From assembly GCA_019636445.1 (NCBI GenBank), contig JAHBXO010000008.1:117719-181718 (forward strand): a DNA stretch of 64,000 nt, read 5' to 3'. The notes below the pieces were generated by a model. That model was not told where the DNA came from. It saw only the letters and a list, made by a program, of their open reading frames with translations, and did no database searches. Made by a program: the position numbers and the translations under genes. This document shows positions 17,601 through 26,192 of this stretch, one piece after another; position 1 is the first letter of the stretch; the number at the start of each line of letters is the position of its first letter. This DNA comes from Gemmataceae bacterium (GTDB lineage: Bacteria; Planctomycetota; Planctomycetia; Gemmatales; Gemmataceae).

Positions 17601-18145
17601 CGCTCGACCTCGCCCTCTTCGTCGTCCTCGCGTCCGTCATCGCCGCCTCGGCGATCGGTGTCGTCGTCTCGCACACGATCGTTCGCTCGGCCGTGTTCCT
17701 GCTCTTCACGCTCATCGGCGTGGCATTCCTGTACTTCCTCATCGGCGCGGAGTTTCTCGGGGCGGCGCAGCTCATCGTCTATGTCGGCGGCACACTGGTG
17801 CTGCTCGTGTTCGGCGGCATGCTGACATCCGGCGGCCCGTTCCAGACGCTGAAGGTCCGCCGTCTGGAATGGCTCTTCGGCGGCCTCGTGGCGCTGGCGA
17901 TCTTCGCGGCGCTCGCGCAGGTCTCGCTCGCGCTCGGCCAGCGCCCGACGACCGACGCGCCATTGCCGCCCGGCGCCGGGCCGCTCGGCGTGGCGTTCCT
18001 GACGTCGCATTTGCTGCCGTTCGAGATCGTGTCGGTGCATTTGTTGGTGGTGCTCGTCGGCGCGGCGTACCTCGCTCGGACTCGCAAGCGCGCCGCGCTC
18101 GGCTCCGAAGACTCCGCCTCGCCGCCAAACGGGGGAACACCCTGA
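17597..18145 (+). CDS. nuoJ: NADH-quinone oxidoreductase subunit J, second copy (normal length)
   Basis: NuoJ of 182 aa with standard architecture: helices near residues 5-25, 30-50 and 55-77 (AQLIVYVGGTLVLLVFGGML), 90-110, and a last one at about 142-162 (FEIVSVHLLVVLVGAAYLA). It lacks both the N-terminal two-helix extension and the 155-residue insert of the first NuoJ. It overlaps nuoH2 by 4 bases and nuoK2 by 1 base. Confidence 0.93.
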   Translation: MTLDLALFVVLASVIAASAIGVVVSHTIVRSAVFLLFTLIGVAFLYFLIGAEFLGAAQLIVYVGGTLVLLVFGGMLTSGGPFQTLKVRRLEWLFGGLVALAIFAALAQVSLALGQRPTTDAPLPPGAGPLGVAFLTSHLLPFEIVSVHLLVVLVGAAYLARTRKRAALGSEDSASPPNGGTP

Positions 18146-18453
18146 TGATTCCCCTCTCGTACATCCTCATCCTCTCGGCGTTCTTGTTCGCGTGTGGAGT
18201 TCTCTGCATCGCGACGAAGCGCAACGCCATCGGCATCCTTATGGGCGTCGAGCTGGTGTTGAACGCGGCGAACATCAATTTCGTCGCCTTCGCCCGGTAC
18301 GTGCCGGGCTTCCAGATGGACGGGCAGGTCTTCGCTGTGATGGTGATCGTGCTGGCCGCCGCCGAGGCCGCCGTGGCGCTGGCCATCATCCTGAACTTCT
18401 ACAACAACCGGAACACCGTCGACGTGGACGAAGCCACACAACTCCGGGGGTGA
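18145..18453 (+). CDS. nuoK: NADH-quinone oxidoreductase subunit K, second copy
   Basis: NuoK of 102 aa, normal length. It has three helices, with TKRNAIGILMGVELVLNAAN and VIVLAAAEAAVALAIILNFY carrying the two conserved glutamates. It lacks the 40-residue tail of the first copy. The start ATG overlaps the nuoJ2 stop as TGATG, implying coupled translation. Confidence 0.95.
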   Translation: MIPLSYILILSAFLFACGVLCIATKRNAIGILMGVELVLNAANINFVAFARYVPGFQMDGQVFAVMVIVLAAAEAAVALAIILNFYNNRNTVDVDEATQLRG

Positions 18454-18457
18454 CGCG

Positions 18458-18748
18458 ATGGAAGGTCCCATCATCGGCGTGATTTGTTTCTTCGGGGTTC
18501 TGACCGTGCTTCTGGTCGGCAAGATTTATTGGCATGTGATCTACGTCGAGCGCGCGGTCGGCCGAATCGCCCGGCAACTCGGCGTCGACGTGTTGTCGCC
18601 CGGAGTTCTTTCCGATCAAGTGAAAGAGATTGCGAACGATCCGGATCGCAAGATCGAAGCGATCAAACTGTTTCGCGAGGAGACCGGCGCCGGGCTGGCC
18701 GAAGCGAAGATGGCCGTCGAGCAATATATCCGCAGCGTGAAATCCTGA
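18458..18748 (+). CDS. Small membrane protein with L7/L12 C-terminal-like motif, within nuo cluster 2
   Basis: A 96-aa protein placed between nuoK2 and nuoL2. Residues 1-30 form one membrane helix (PIIGVICFFGVLTVLLVGKI). The C-terminal third, KIEAIKLFREETGAGLAEAK followed by MAVEQYI, matches the helix-turn-helix signature of the ribosomal L7/L12 C-terminal domain (K-x-x-x-I-K-x-x-R-x-x-T-G-x-G-L-x-E-A-K). It is 4 bases after nuoK2 and 8 before nuoL2, so co-translation is likely. No complex I subunit of this type is known to me. A single-TM accessory or assembly factor is possible, but that is inference. Confidence 0.8.
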   Translation: MEGPIIGVICFFGVLTVLLVGKIYWHVIYVERAVGRIARQLGVDVLSPGVLSDQVKEIANDPDRKIEAIKLFREETGAGLAEAKMAVEQYIRSVKS

Positions 18749-18756
18749 GCCATTCG

Positions 18757-20835
18757 ATGCCCGAGTTCCTGCGCGAAGTGCCCGGTCGACTCTTCCTTGC
18801 GGCGACCCTGCTGCCGCTGGCGGCGTTTTTCGTGCTGCTGCTCGCCGGCACCGTCCGTCGCCGCTTCGCTCCAAATTCAAATCCGTCTGTTCTCCCAGGC
18901 TACTTTGCCTGCGCCGTCCTCGCGCTCGCGGCGGGCTGCTCGATCGTCGGCCTCTCATGGTTTCTCCAGGATGCCACCGCCTTGCACGACCAGCCCAAGA
19001 CGATGGCCGCCCGCTGGGGCGATCGTGTCGAATGGCTCTCGATCGGTGGTTGGAAAAGCGACACCCGCGCCGCCCGCTCCATCGACCTCGGATACCGCAT
19101 CGACCACCTGAACGCCCTCATGGTGACGATGGTCACTGTCGTCGGCACGCTGATCTTCACCTTCGCACTGGGCTACATGAAGGATGAACGGAACACCGAC
19201 GTGGAGGACCATCAGGCCCACGTCCACCGGCACGGCCGATTCGGCCGCTTCTATCTCTACCTCTCGCTCTTCGCCTTCGCGATGCTGAACATCCTGATCG
19301 CGGACAATCTCTTCCAGATCTTCGTGGGCTGGGAACTCGTCGGCGTGGCGTCGTTCTTTCTCATCGGCTTCTACACCGAGCGCAGGTCCGCCAGCACCGC
19401 CGCGAACAAGGCGTTCATCGTCAACCGCGTCGGCGATGCCGGCTTCCTCATCGCGCTCGCCCTCGCATGGTCGCACGTCGGCAGCTTTAACCTCGACGTA
19501 CTCTTCGCGAAGGCCCCGACCTTGCCGGGCGAAGTCCTCTGGCTCCTCGGCCTCGGCCTGCTCTGCGGCTGCGCGGGGAAGTCCGCCCAGATGCCGCTGC
19601 ACACCTGGCTGCCCGACGCGATGGAAGGCCCGACGCCGGTGTCGGCGCTCATCCACGCCGCGACGATGGTCGCCGCGGGCGTCTACCTCGCCGGCAGGTG
19701 CTTCCCGCTCTTCACGCCGGAGGTGCTGCTCGTCATCGCCTACGTCGGTGCGGCCACCATGATCCTCTCCGCCCTCGTCGCCGTCGTGCAGACCGACATC
19801 AAGCGCGTCCTCGCCTATTCCACCTGTTCGCAACTCGGCTTCATGATGCTCGCGCTCGGCCTCGGTGCCTGGACCGCGGGCCTCCTGCACCTGCTCACGC
19901 ACGCCTTTTTCAAGGCGCTCCTGTTCCTCGCCGCCGGCAGCGTCATCCACGGCCTCCACCACGAGCAGGACCTCGCGAAGATGGGCGGCCTGCGGAAGAA
20001 GATGCCGGTGACGGCATACACGATGCTCGTCGGCGTCCTCGCCATCGCCGGCATGCCGCTGTTCTCCGGCTGGTACAGCAAGGAGATGATCCTTTCACAC
20101 GTCGTCGGCAATGCCGCCCACGACGGCGTCGCCCGGCCGCTCCTGCTCGCCCTGCCGTTCCTCACCGCCGGGCTGACGAGCTACTACATGTTCCGCCTCT
20201 GGTTCCTCGCCTTCGCTGGTGAGCCGCGGGACAAGCACGCGTTCGACCATGCCCACGAATCGCCGGCCGTCATGACGCTGCCCCTGCTCGTGCTCGCGGT
20301 CTTTAGCGTCGGCGTGGCATGGGGCTGGCCGGTGTGGAATGCCGAAGCGAGTCTGCTCGGCCACCAGTTGCACGAAGCCCAACCGGCGATCGCCGGCACG
20401 CGCTACGAAGCAATCCACCACAAGGCCCACGAGCTGCACCTGATGACGACGGTGTTCGCGCTCGGCGCCGCCGCGATCGGCTTCGGCCTCGCGCTCGCAC
20501 GCCACCGGGCCGGCACGCTGCTCGCGCCGGGGCTGCCCACGTTCGTCGCCACGCTCTTCGCCAAGAAGTTCTACTTCGACGAGCTCTACGACCGCACGCT
20601 GGCGAACCCGACCGTGCGCCTCGCCCGCGCGTCGGCGCTCGCCGACAAGCGGAACGAGGCCGAGCCGTTCCAGATCCGCTCCCTCGACGGTGCGTTGAAT
20701 TCCGTCGGCGACGCCACCATCGCGGCCGGCGGCCTCGTCCGCCGGCTGCAGACCGGCCGCCTCCGCGAGTACGTTCTCGCCTTGGGGTTGACGCTCGCCG
20801 TCGGGTTGGGGATTCTGTTCCGATTCACCCGTTAA
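18757..20835 (+). CDS. nuoL: NADH-quinone oxidoreductase subunit L, second copy
   Basis: NuoL of 692 aa with the expected channel motifs: VGWELVGVASFFLIGFY, MPLHTWLPDAMEGPTPVSAL, TDIKRVLAYSTCSQLGFMM, LTHAFFKALLFLAAGSVIHG and SGWYSKEMIL. A hydrophilic, His-rich insert (about residues 148-165, DVEDHQAHVHRHGR) follows an early helix. The C-terminal lateral-helix region ends in a TM helix. The start MPEFLREVPG at 18757 is chosen because the longer frame overlaps the preceding small gene. It is clearly diverged from the copy at 683-2713. Confidence 0.95.
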   Translation: MPEFLREVPGRLFLAATLLPLAAFFVLLLAGTVRRRFAPNSNPSVLPGYFACAVLALAAGCSIVGLSWFLQDATALHDQPKTMAARWGDRVEWLSIGGWKSDTRAARSIDLGYRIDHLNALMVTMVTVVGTLIFTFALGYMKDERNTDVEDHQAHVHRHGRFGRFYLYLSLFAFAMLNILIADNLFQIFVGWELVGVASFFLIGFYTERRSASTAANKAFIVNRVGDAGFLIALALAWSHVGSFNLDVLFAKAPTLPGEVLWLLGLGLLCGCAGKSAQMPLHTWLPDAMEGPTPVSALIHAATMVAAGVYLAGRCFPLFTPEVLLVIAYVGAATMILSALVAVVQTDIKRVLAYSTCSQLGFMMLALGLGAWTAGLLHLLTHAFFKALLFLAAGSVIHGLHHEQDLAKMGGLRKKMPVTAYTMLVGVLAIAGMPLFSGWYSKEMILSHVVGNAAHDGVARPLLLALPFLTAGLTSYYMFRLWFLAFAGEPRDKHAFDHAHESPAVMTLPLLVLAVFSVGVAWGWPVWNAEASLLGHQLHEAQPAIAGTRYEAIHHKAHELHLMTTVFALGAAAIGFGLALARHRAGTLLAPGLPTFVATLFAKKFYFDELYDRTLANPTVRLARASALADKRNEAEPFQIRSLDGALNSVGDATIAAGGLVRRLQTGRLREYVLALGLTLAVGLGILFRFTR

Positions 20836-20851
20836 GCAGGATGCAGTCCGG

Positions 20852-22741
20852 ATGGACCCGAACGCGCGCGAAGTGGACATGATCTGGCTGACGGCGCAGG
20901 TTTTCCTGCCGCTCGCCGTGGCCGCGCTCCTGCTGGTCGTCCCCGGCAAGTTCAAGGAATTGCTGCGCTGGATCGCGCTGTTCGGCTGCGCCGCCACGCT
21001 GGCGTGTGCGCTCTGCCTCTGGGTGGACTACTATCACCGGGTCCTCGAATTCCGCTCCGACCGCTCCGTCGAATCGATGTACCACCCGGACAGCCGGCTG
21101 GACGCCCGCGTCGAGCGCCAGCAGGCGAACGCCGCCCGTCCCGTGCCGGGGCCGTTCTCCAGCATCGACCTCGTCGTCGTGCGCCCGTGGATCTCGCAGT
21201 TCGGCGTGAACTATGCCCTCGGCGTCGACGGCCTGAACCTGCTGATGGTCATCCTCACGGCGCTCGTGACGCTGCTCGCCGTCGCCGCCAGTTGGAAGAT
21301 CGACGACCGACTGAAAGGCTATCTCGTCCTCTTCCTCACGCTCGAATCGGGCGTGATCGGCGCGTTCCTCAGCTTGGACCTCTTCCTCTTCTACGTCTTC
21401 TACGAAGTGATGCTGCTGCCGATGTACTTTCTCGTCGGCCTGTGGGGCGGCGGCCGGCGGAAGTACGCCGCCATCAAGTTCGTGCTCTACACGCTCGCGG
21501 GCAGCGTCGGCCTGCTCGCTGCCATGATCGCGCTCTACACCGTGGACGCCCGCGACTTCGTCGACCAGGGAGTCGTCGACAAGCAGGCGCGCGAATTGAT
21601 GCGGCGAAACCGTTCGCTGGAGTTCGAAGCGGCACGGGACCGCGTAACCGTCAACACCTTCGACATCGCGACGCTCTCGAAGGTCGGCCGGGCGGCCATG
21701 CTCGTGCTCTCGGGGCAGGAGGATCGACTCGCGGTGCGGAATCCCGGCGTGGAACCGACGCGCCCGCTGCCGAACTCGCCGATGGAACTGTTCGCCCCCG
21801 GCGTGGATCGCGACGCGGCGCTCGCCCGACTCAAGGGTTCGATCGTCTGCAACCGGAACTTCCAGTACCTGCTCTTCGCGCTATTGTTCGTCGGCTTCGC
21901 GGTTAAGGTGCCGATCGTGCCGCTGCACTCGTGGCTGCCGGACGCGCACGTCGAGGCACCCACGCCCGTGAGCATGATCCTCGCCGGCGTGCTGCTCAAG
22001 CTCGGCGGCTACGGCCTCATCCGCATCGCCTTTCCTCTCGCCCCCTGGGCCGCCGCCGAACTCGCCTGGTGGATCGGCCTCGTCGGTGTCATCGGCATCG
22101 TCTATGGCGCGTTCGTCGCGATGGGGCAAACCGATTTCAAGAAGCTGCTCGCCTATTCGTCCGTCAGCCACATGGGCTACGTGATCCTCGGCTTGGCCTG
22201 CTGGGGCTCCGCCGCGAACTCGCAATACTGGGAACTCGGCGTGAACGGTGCCGTTTACCAGATGCTCGCGCACGGCATCTCGGCGTCGGCGCTCTTCTTC
22301 GTCGTCGGCGTCGTCTACGACCGCGCCCACCACCGCGACCTCGACCGCCTTGGCGGCCTTACCGAATCCATGCCCGTCCACACCGGCCTCAGCGCGATCC
22401 TCTTCTTCGCCTCGATGGGCCTGCCCGGCCTCTGTGGCTTCGTCGGCGAATTCAAGGTGATGATGGCCGCCTGGGCCTTCGCACCGGCGCTCGCGCTCGC
22501 CGCGATCCTCGCGACCATCCTCACGGCCGCATACCTGCTCTGGGCTTGGCAGCGCGCCTACCTCGGGGTCAACGAATCGACGCGGTCCTTCCCCGACGTC
22601 TCGCCGCGGGAGTTCGCCGTGCTCGTCCCGTTCGTACTGCTCGCGATCGCACTCGGCCTGTTCCCGAGCGTACTCGTCCTGAGTTGGGTCGAACCGAGTC
22701 TCGCCGGCTGGATCGACGACCTCGCCCCGCTGCGGCCCTGA
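20852..22741 (+). CDS. nuoM: NADH-quinone oxidoreductase subunit M, second copy with large insertions
   Basis: NuoM of 629 aa, over 100 longer than usual. Core motifs: NYALGVDGLNLLMVILTALV, FYVFYEVMLLPMYFLVGLWG, AVKVPIVPLHSWLPDAHVEA, PTPVSMILAGVLLKLGGYGL, KKLLAYSSVSHMGYVILG. Two additions are visible: a hydrophilic stretch at about residues 63-110 before the GVDGLN helix, and a charged segment of about 100 residues (about 231-332) between two core helices. The start at 20852 (MDPNAREVD) or the ATG at 20879 (MIWLTAQ) cannot be separated. No nuoN follows; a terminator-like hairpin and a repeat do. Confidence 0.93.
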   Translation: MDPNAREVDMIWLTAQVFLPLAVAALLLVVPGKFKELLRWIALFGCAATLACALCLWVDYYHRVLEFRSDRSVESMYHPDSRLDARVERQQANAARPVPGPFSSIDLVVVRPWISQFGVNYALGVDGLNLLMVILTALVTLLAVAASWKIDDRLKGYLVLFLTLESGVIGAFLSLDLFLFYVFYEVMLLPMYFLVGLWGGGRRKYAAIKFVLYTLAGSVGLLAAMIALYTVDARDFVDQGVVDKQARELMRRNRSLEFEAARDRVTVNTFDIATLSKVGRAAMLVLSGQEDRLAVRNPGVEPTRPLPNSPMELFAPGVDRDAALARLKGSIVCNRNFQYLLFALLFVGFAVKVPIVPLHSWLPDAHVEAPTPVSMILAGVLLKLGGYGLIRIAFPLAPWAAAELAWWIGLVGVIGIVYGAFVAMGQTDFKKLLAYSSVSHMGYVILGLACWGSAANSQYWELGVNGAVYQMLAHGISASALFFVVGVVYDRAHHRDLDRLGGLTESMPVHTGLSAILFFASMGLPGLCGFVGEFKVMMAAWAFAPALALAAILATILTAAYLLWAWQRAYLGVNESTRSFPDVSPREFAVLVPFVLLAIALGLFPSVLVLSWVEPSLAGWIDDLAPLRP

Positions 22742-22767
22742 ACGAACGCGTGATCCTCTGTTCGTTC
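22740..22767 (+). terminator. Candidate terminator after nuoM2
   Basis: An 8-base stem, GAACGAAC (22740-22747) with GTTCGTTC (22760-22767), has a 12-base loop and is followed by TTGTTG. It starts within the nuoM2 stop codon. The stem is modest and the T-run interrupted, so the call is tentative, but it would end the second nuo transcript. Confidence 0.45.
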
Positions 22768-22832
22768 TTGTTGGGCGGGTGAAGGCGTCGCGCCGACCCG
22801 GCGACGAAGCGGATGATAATGTGACTCTTCTT

Positions 22833-23036
22833 GGCCCCGGCAGGGGCCGCGGTCTTTAGCCACGGGTGGAGCATAGCGTAACCCGTGGTGTCGATGAGAA
22901 TTCATGCGACCCCGGCAGGGGTCGCGGGACCGACCGTTGTCCCTTCGCCCCATCCGGGGCGAGTGTTCCTTCTCTTGCTTCCACGGGTTCCGCTTCGCTC
23001 CATCCGTGGCTACAGCCCGTTGCCCCATCCGGGGCA
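22833..23036. repeat. Composite six-hairpin palindromic element, copy 2
   Basis: About 204 bases with the same order of parts as 4898-5099: GGCCCCGGCAGGGGCC (22833-22848); the 32-base TAGCCAC module (22857-22888); GACCCCGGCAGGGGTC (22908-22923); CGCCCCATCCGGGGCG (22946-22961); the inverse 32-base module CCACGGGTTCCGCTTCGCTC and onward (22981-23012); and TGCCCCATCCGGGGCA (23021-23036). Stem bases differ between copies in a compensatory way, suggesting selection on the hairpins. This element is the main content of the 363-base gap between nuoM2 and the minus-strand gene ending at 23105. Confidence 0.9.
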
Positions 23037-23104
23037 ATCAACCCGGAGTATCGCGAATGGATGCGATGAGCGTCCGAGGAAAGCCGATCTTTCTTGGATG
23101 AATT

Positions 23105-24472
23105 TCATGCGTCCGCTTCGCCGCTTGCACGCTGGCGCACGTTCAACAGAAACTCGCGCAGCATCTCCGCCGGATAGAGCAGCCACGAATAGTCCCGTCG
23201 GCGCAGGATCGCGTTAGCGCCGGCCTCCGCCTCCGCCCGCCGGAGGTCCCGCTCGGCGCGGGCCAGGCGTTCCGCCACCTGCGGTCGCAGTCGCTCGCCG
23301 AGCGCGCGGAAGGTCCGATATTGCTCCTTCCCCGGCGGCCCGATCGCGATGCGGCGATGCTCCGCGTCCCCGTCGGCACCGTGGCGCTGCGGATTCCAGT
23401 GCAGGTCGCGCACGAGCCGGCGCAGTCGTGTGACGTCGTCGTCCGTGGCGGCGAATCCCGGCAGCGGCAGGCGCAGCGTCGCCGAGACGACCTGGAACGC
23501 CGGCGGCTCGAAGCCGAAGTAGTCGCGGATGATCGCGTCGGTGACGGCGTCGTATTTGCCGCCGCCGATCCCGTGGATGAACAGGTCGGCGAGAACGAGC
23601 CGCGCGAAGAGCGTCAGCGTCAGAGCTCGGGGTCGAATCCGTACAGGATCGAAGGGGACGGTCGCGCGTTCGCGGCCGCGGTCTCCCGCGTGCCAGAAGG
23701 GGATTTCGCCCTCGGCCAGCTCCGGCACTGGATGCGTGCGGCTGCGCAGCCCGTTCGCGCGGCGATACTCCCGAACCCCGGCGTTGTGCACTTCACGGAA
23801 CCGTTCGCGATCGCGGACAAGATGATTTGCGAAATGGCGAAACGCAGCGGTCCGACTGAGCCGGCTGATCCAGATCTCGATATTCCCGCCGATCCAGAGG
23901 GCTTCGTAGTGCCGGCGCGCCGCGTCGAACCGCTCGGCCGCGGTGTCGCCGACCATCGCACTTCCGGCTTCGACGCCGACCGGCTCGTAGCCGAACCATT
24001 TTGCGAACGATCCGATCTCCCCGAGAAAGGGCACGATCGGTCGGAGCGTTTCCCACGTCTGTCCGGCGGGTGCCGGGGCGAACGGCAGGTTCGCGATCCG
24101 GATCGCTTCGGGCTCCCATCGGTCCCATGTCGGCACGGAGAGCGCCGCGGATTTCACCGTGTCGTTGTCGACGACGAGGTTGACGGCCGCGCTGCCGAGC
24201 CGCGCCGCCAACCCGTTCGCGACGAAGTTCTTGACCCAAACGCCGGGGTGGAACGGCTCCGGCTGATGACCGGTAACGACGAGCGGTGCAGGGTGATCGT
24301 GGCCGAGGAGTTCGTGCCGCGCCATGCGACGCAGTGCCGGTAGGGGCACGCCGTCGATCGTGACAGTACTGGAATCGAGGATCTCGCGATTGCGTGCGAG
24401 GAGGGACGGGATTGCATCAAAATCCGGCACGGCGAGGAGTTCGCGGTCGTTCGCCGGCGTCCGCAGGCGCAT
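23105..24472 (-). CDS. Protein of unknown function, possibly BshC-like
   Basis: A 455-aa soluble protein starting MRLRTPANDREL. An early motif VVTGHQPEPFHPGVWVKNF, then AVNLVVDNDT, recalls the TGQQ-type motif near the N-terminus of bacillithiol-synthesis protein BshC. The resemblance is weak and the rest is not recognised. The central part contains FWHAGDRGRERATVPFDPVR and RLVLADLFIHGIGGGKYDAV. The C-terminus (about 385-440) is Arg- and Glu-rich and looks coiled. The start ATG overlaps the stop of the glycosyltransferase gene as TGATG, so the two are probably translated together. Confidence 0.75.
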   Translation of the reverse strand: MRLRTPANDRELLAVPDFDAIPSLLARNREILDSSTVTIDGVPLPALRRMARHELLGHDHPAPLVVTGHQPEPFHPGVWVKNFVANGLAARLGSAAVNLVVDNDTVKSAALSVPTWDRWEPEAIRIANLPFAPAPAGQTWETLRPIVPFLGEIGSFAKWFGYEPVGVEAGSAMVGDTAAERFDAARRHYEALWIGGNIEIWISRLSRTAAFRHFANHLVRDRERFREVHNAGVREYRRANGLRSRTHPVPELAEGEIPFWHAGDRGRERATVPFDPVRIRPRALTLTLFARLVLADLFIHGIGGGKYDAVTDAIIRDYFGFEPPAFQVVSATLRLPLPGFAATDDDVTRLRRLVRDLHWNPQRHGADGDAEHRRIAIGPPGKEQYRTFRALGERLRPQVAERLARAERDLRRAEAEAGANAILRRRDYSWLLYPAEMLREFLLNVRQRASGEADA

Positions 24473-25188
24473 CACGCCGACTCCGAACAACACGGTTCGA
24501 GTGTCTCCCGCTCCGCGGCGTCGATGATCGATCGGTAATAGGCGAGGCGTTCGGTCGGATCGTTGAGGACGCCGCCGAACGCGCGCGATGGATCGAGGTA
24601 CAACCGCGGTACACCGATCTCGCGGATGCGAAGTCCGGCCTTTGCGGCTTGGACCCACACCTGCAGTGGCATTCCCCAGCCGGTTTCGGTCACGTGCAGC
24701 TTCTCGAGCGCCCCGCGGGTATAGGCTTTGAAGCCGCAGAACGCGTCGGTGATGCCGAGGTCGTATCGTTCGTTCAGCTCGCGCGTGATCGTGGCGTTGA
24801 TGAAGCGCCGGTCGGTCGGGGCGGGCGTGTCGGTGCGGAAGTCGCGGAGGTAGCGGCTGCCCGAGACGATGTCGGCGTCGCCGATCTGTTCGAGTAGCAC
24901 GGGGATGCGGTCGGGCTGATGCTGGCCGTCGCAATCCATGGTGACGAGTACGTCGTAGCCGCCGCGGCGGGCGAAGTCGAACGCGCTCGACAGTGCGGCA
25001 CCGTAGCCGCGGTTTCGGGGATGACGGATGCGGTGCAGGCCGGGTTCGGCGTCGAGTAGTTTGGCGGTGTCGTCGGTCGAGCCGTCGTCGACGACCAGGA
25101 TTTCACTCGCGTGGCTGCGGACCTCCGCGAGGACGGCGTGGACGGATTTGGCTTCGTTGTAGACGGGAATGGCGGTGATCCAGCGCAT
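24472..25188 (-). CDS. Family 2 glycosyltransferase (dolichyl-phosphate-mannose synthase-like)
   Basis: A 238-aa GT-A fold enzyme transferring a sugar from a nucleotide donor. Motifs: TAIPVYNEAKSVHAVLAEV, the nucleotide-binding VVDDGSTDDTAKLL, NRGYGAALSSAFDFA, the metal-binding MDCDGQHQPDRIP and DIVSGSRYL. No C-terminal membrane helices are seen, so it acts at the inner face, perhaps on a polyprenyl phosphate. Start MRWITAIPVYNE at 25188. The acceptor is not predictable. It is followed by an unknown gene with overlapping start. Confidence 0.9.
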   Translation of the reverse strand: MRWITAIPVYNEAKSVHAVLAEVRSHASEILVVDDGSTDDTAKLLDAEPGLHRIRHPRNRGYGAALSSAFDFARRGGYDVLVTMDCDGQHQPDRIPVLLEQIGDADIVSGSRYLRDFRTDTPAPTDRRFINATITRELNERYDLGITDAFCGFKAYTRGALEKLHVTETGWGMPLQVWVQAAKAGLRIREIGVPRLYLDPSRAFGGVLNDPTERLAYYRSIIDAAERETLEPCCSESA

Positions 25189-25426
25189 GCGCGGCGACCT
25201 TTCGCGGTTGGTCGGGTCGAACCATTGTAGGCCGGTCGGCCCGCCGGTTGCAACGGGCCATTGGCGGGTCATACCGCTCCGCCGGGGAAAACTTTCAGAT
25301 CGTGGGGGTCGGGCAAACCGAACAATGCCCCAGACTGGCGCGAAGCCAACCCGGTATCCCATGATCGGAAATCTGCTGGGCAATCTTTGGGTCGACGGCA
25401 CCACGACGAACGACGGCCGGAAACGG

Positions 25427-26182
25427 TCAACCGCGCAGTGTCCGGTGGAAGAGCGCCAGGATCAGTTGCTGCGAGATCGCGGCGAGTTCGGGATCGTAGC
25501 GGTGCCCCTCGTCGCGGAGGAAGGCATGGGCGCCATTGAACTCGTGCCAGGTGAAGTTCCGGCCGGTCTCCGCCAGTCGGGCGTAGATGGCGGCGCGGCC
25601 CTCGGCGGGGATGTGCGGGTCCTGCCGGCCCCATGCCATCAGGAGTTCGCCGCCGATCTCCCCGGCCCGTGCCAGCGAATCGTCGCACTGGCCCGCGCCA
25701 AGGCTGCGCTTGTGGATGTCGGTGGCGTAGAAGCAGGCGGCGGCCCGCACCTCGGGATTCATCGCGGCGCGGAAGGCGAGGTGGCCGCCGATGCAGACGC
25801 CGAAGACGCCGATCGCTCCCGAGCAGGTGCTCCACCCTTGCAGGTGGCGAATGACGGCGCGGGCGTCGTCGTCGTACGACGCGATCGTCTTGGTGATCTT
25901 GTCCTGGTTGCCACGATCCGCTCCGGCCTGGTCGTAGCCGAGCACCGCCCCGGGTGCTTCGAGTTCGTGGAAGATCTCCGGCACGGCGACGGCGTAGCCG
26001 TGTCCGGTGTAGTACCGTGCCAGCCGCGCGATCGGACCCGTGAGCTGGAAGATTTCCGAATACAGAATGACGCCGGGATACCGCCCGGCCGCGACCGGCC
26101 AGAATCGATGCGTGCGCATCGGTCCGGTCGCGGTATCGAGTTCGACGAAATCGTCCTGGATCACCACGGCGAGTTCCCGCAA
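25427..26182 (-). CDS. Dienelactone hydrolase family protein
   Basis: An alpha/beta hydrolase of 251 aa. The nucleophile elbow is GVFGVCIGGHLA (Cys nucleophile, as in dienelactone hydrolases), the acid is in WGRQDPHIP, and the histidine in FNGAHAFLRDEGHRY. The N-terminal RYPGVILYSEIFQLTGPIARL is also typical of the family. Substrate unknown; many such proteins are generic esterases. It follows the DUF4058 gene by 10 bases. The first few residues (MRELAVVIQD) could be trimmed if a later start is used. Confidence 0.9.
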   Translation of the reverse strand: MRELAVVIQDDFVELDTATGPMRTHRFWPVAAGRYPGVILYSEIFQLTGPIARLARYYTGHGYAVAVPEIFHELEAPGAVLGYDQAGADRGNQDKITKTIASYDDDARAVIRHLQGWSTCSGAIGVFGVCIGGHLAFRAAMNPEVRAAACFYATDIHKRSLGAGQCDDSLARAGEIGGELLMAWGRQDPHIPAEGRAAIYARLAETGRNFTWHEFNGAHAFLRDEGHRYDPELAAISQQLILALFHRTLRG

Positions 26183-26192
26183 GAAGTTCGGA

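Noticed and set aside
18484..18756. N-terminal extension of NuoL2
   Set aside because: It would overlap the small L7/L12-like gene in another frame; the ATG at 18757 gives a normal NuoL start.
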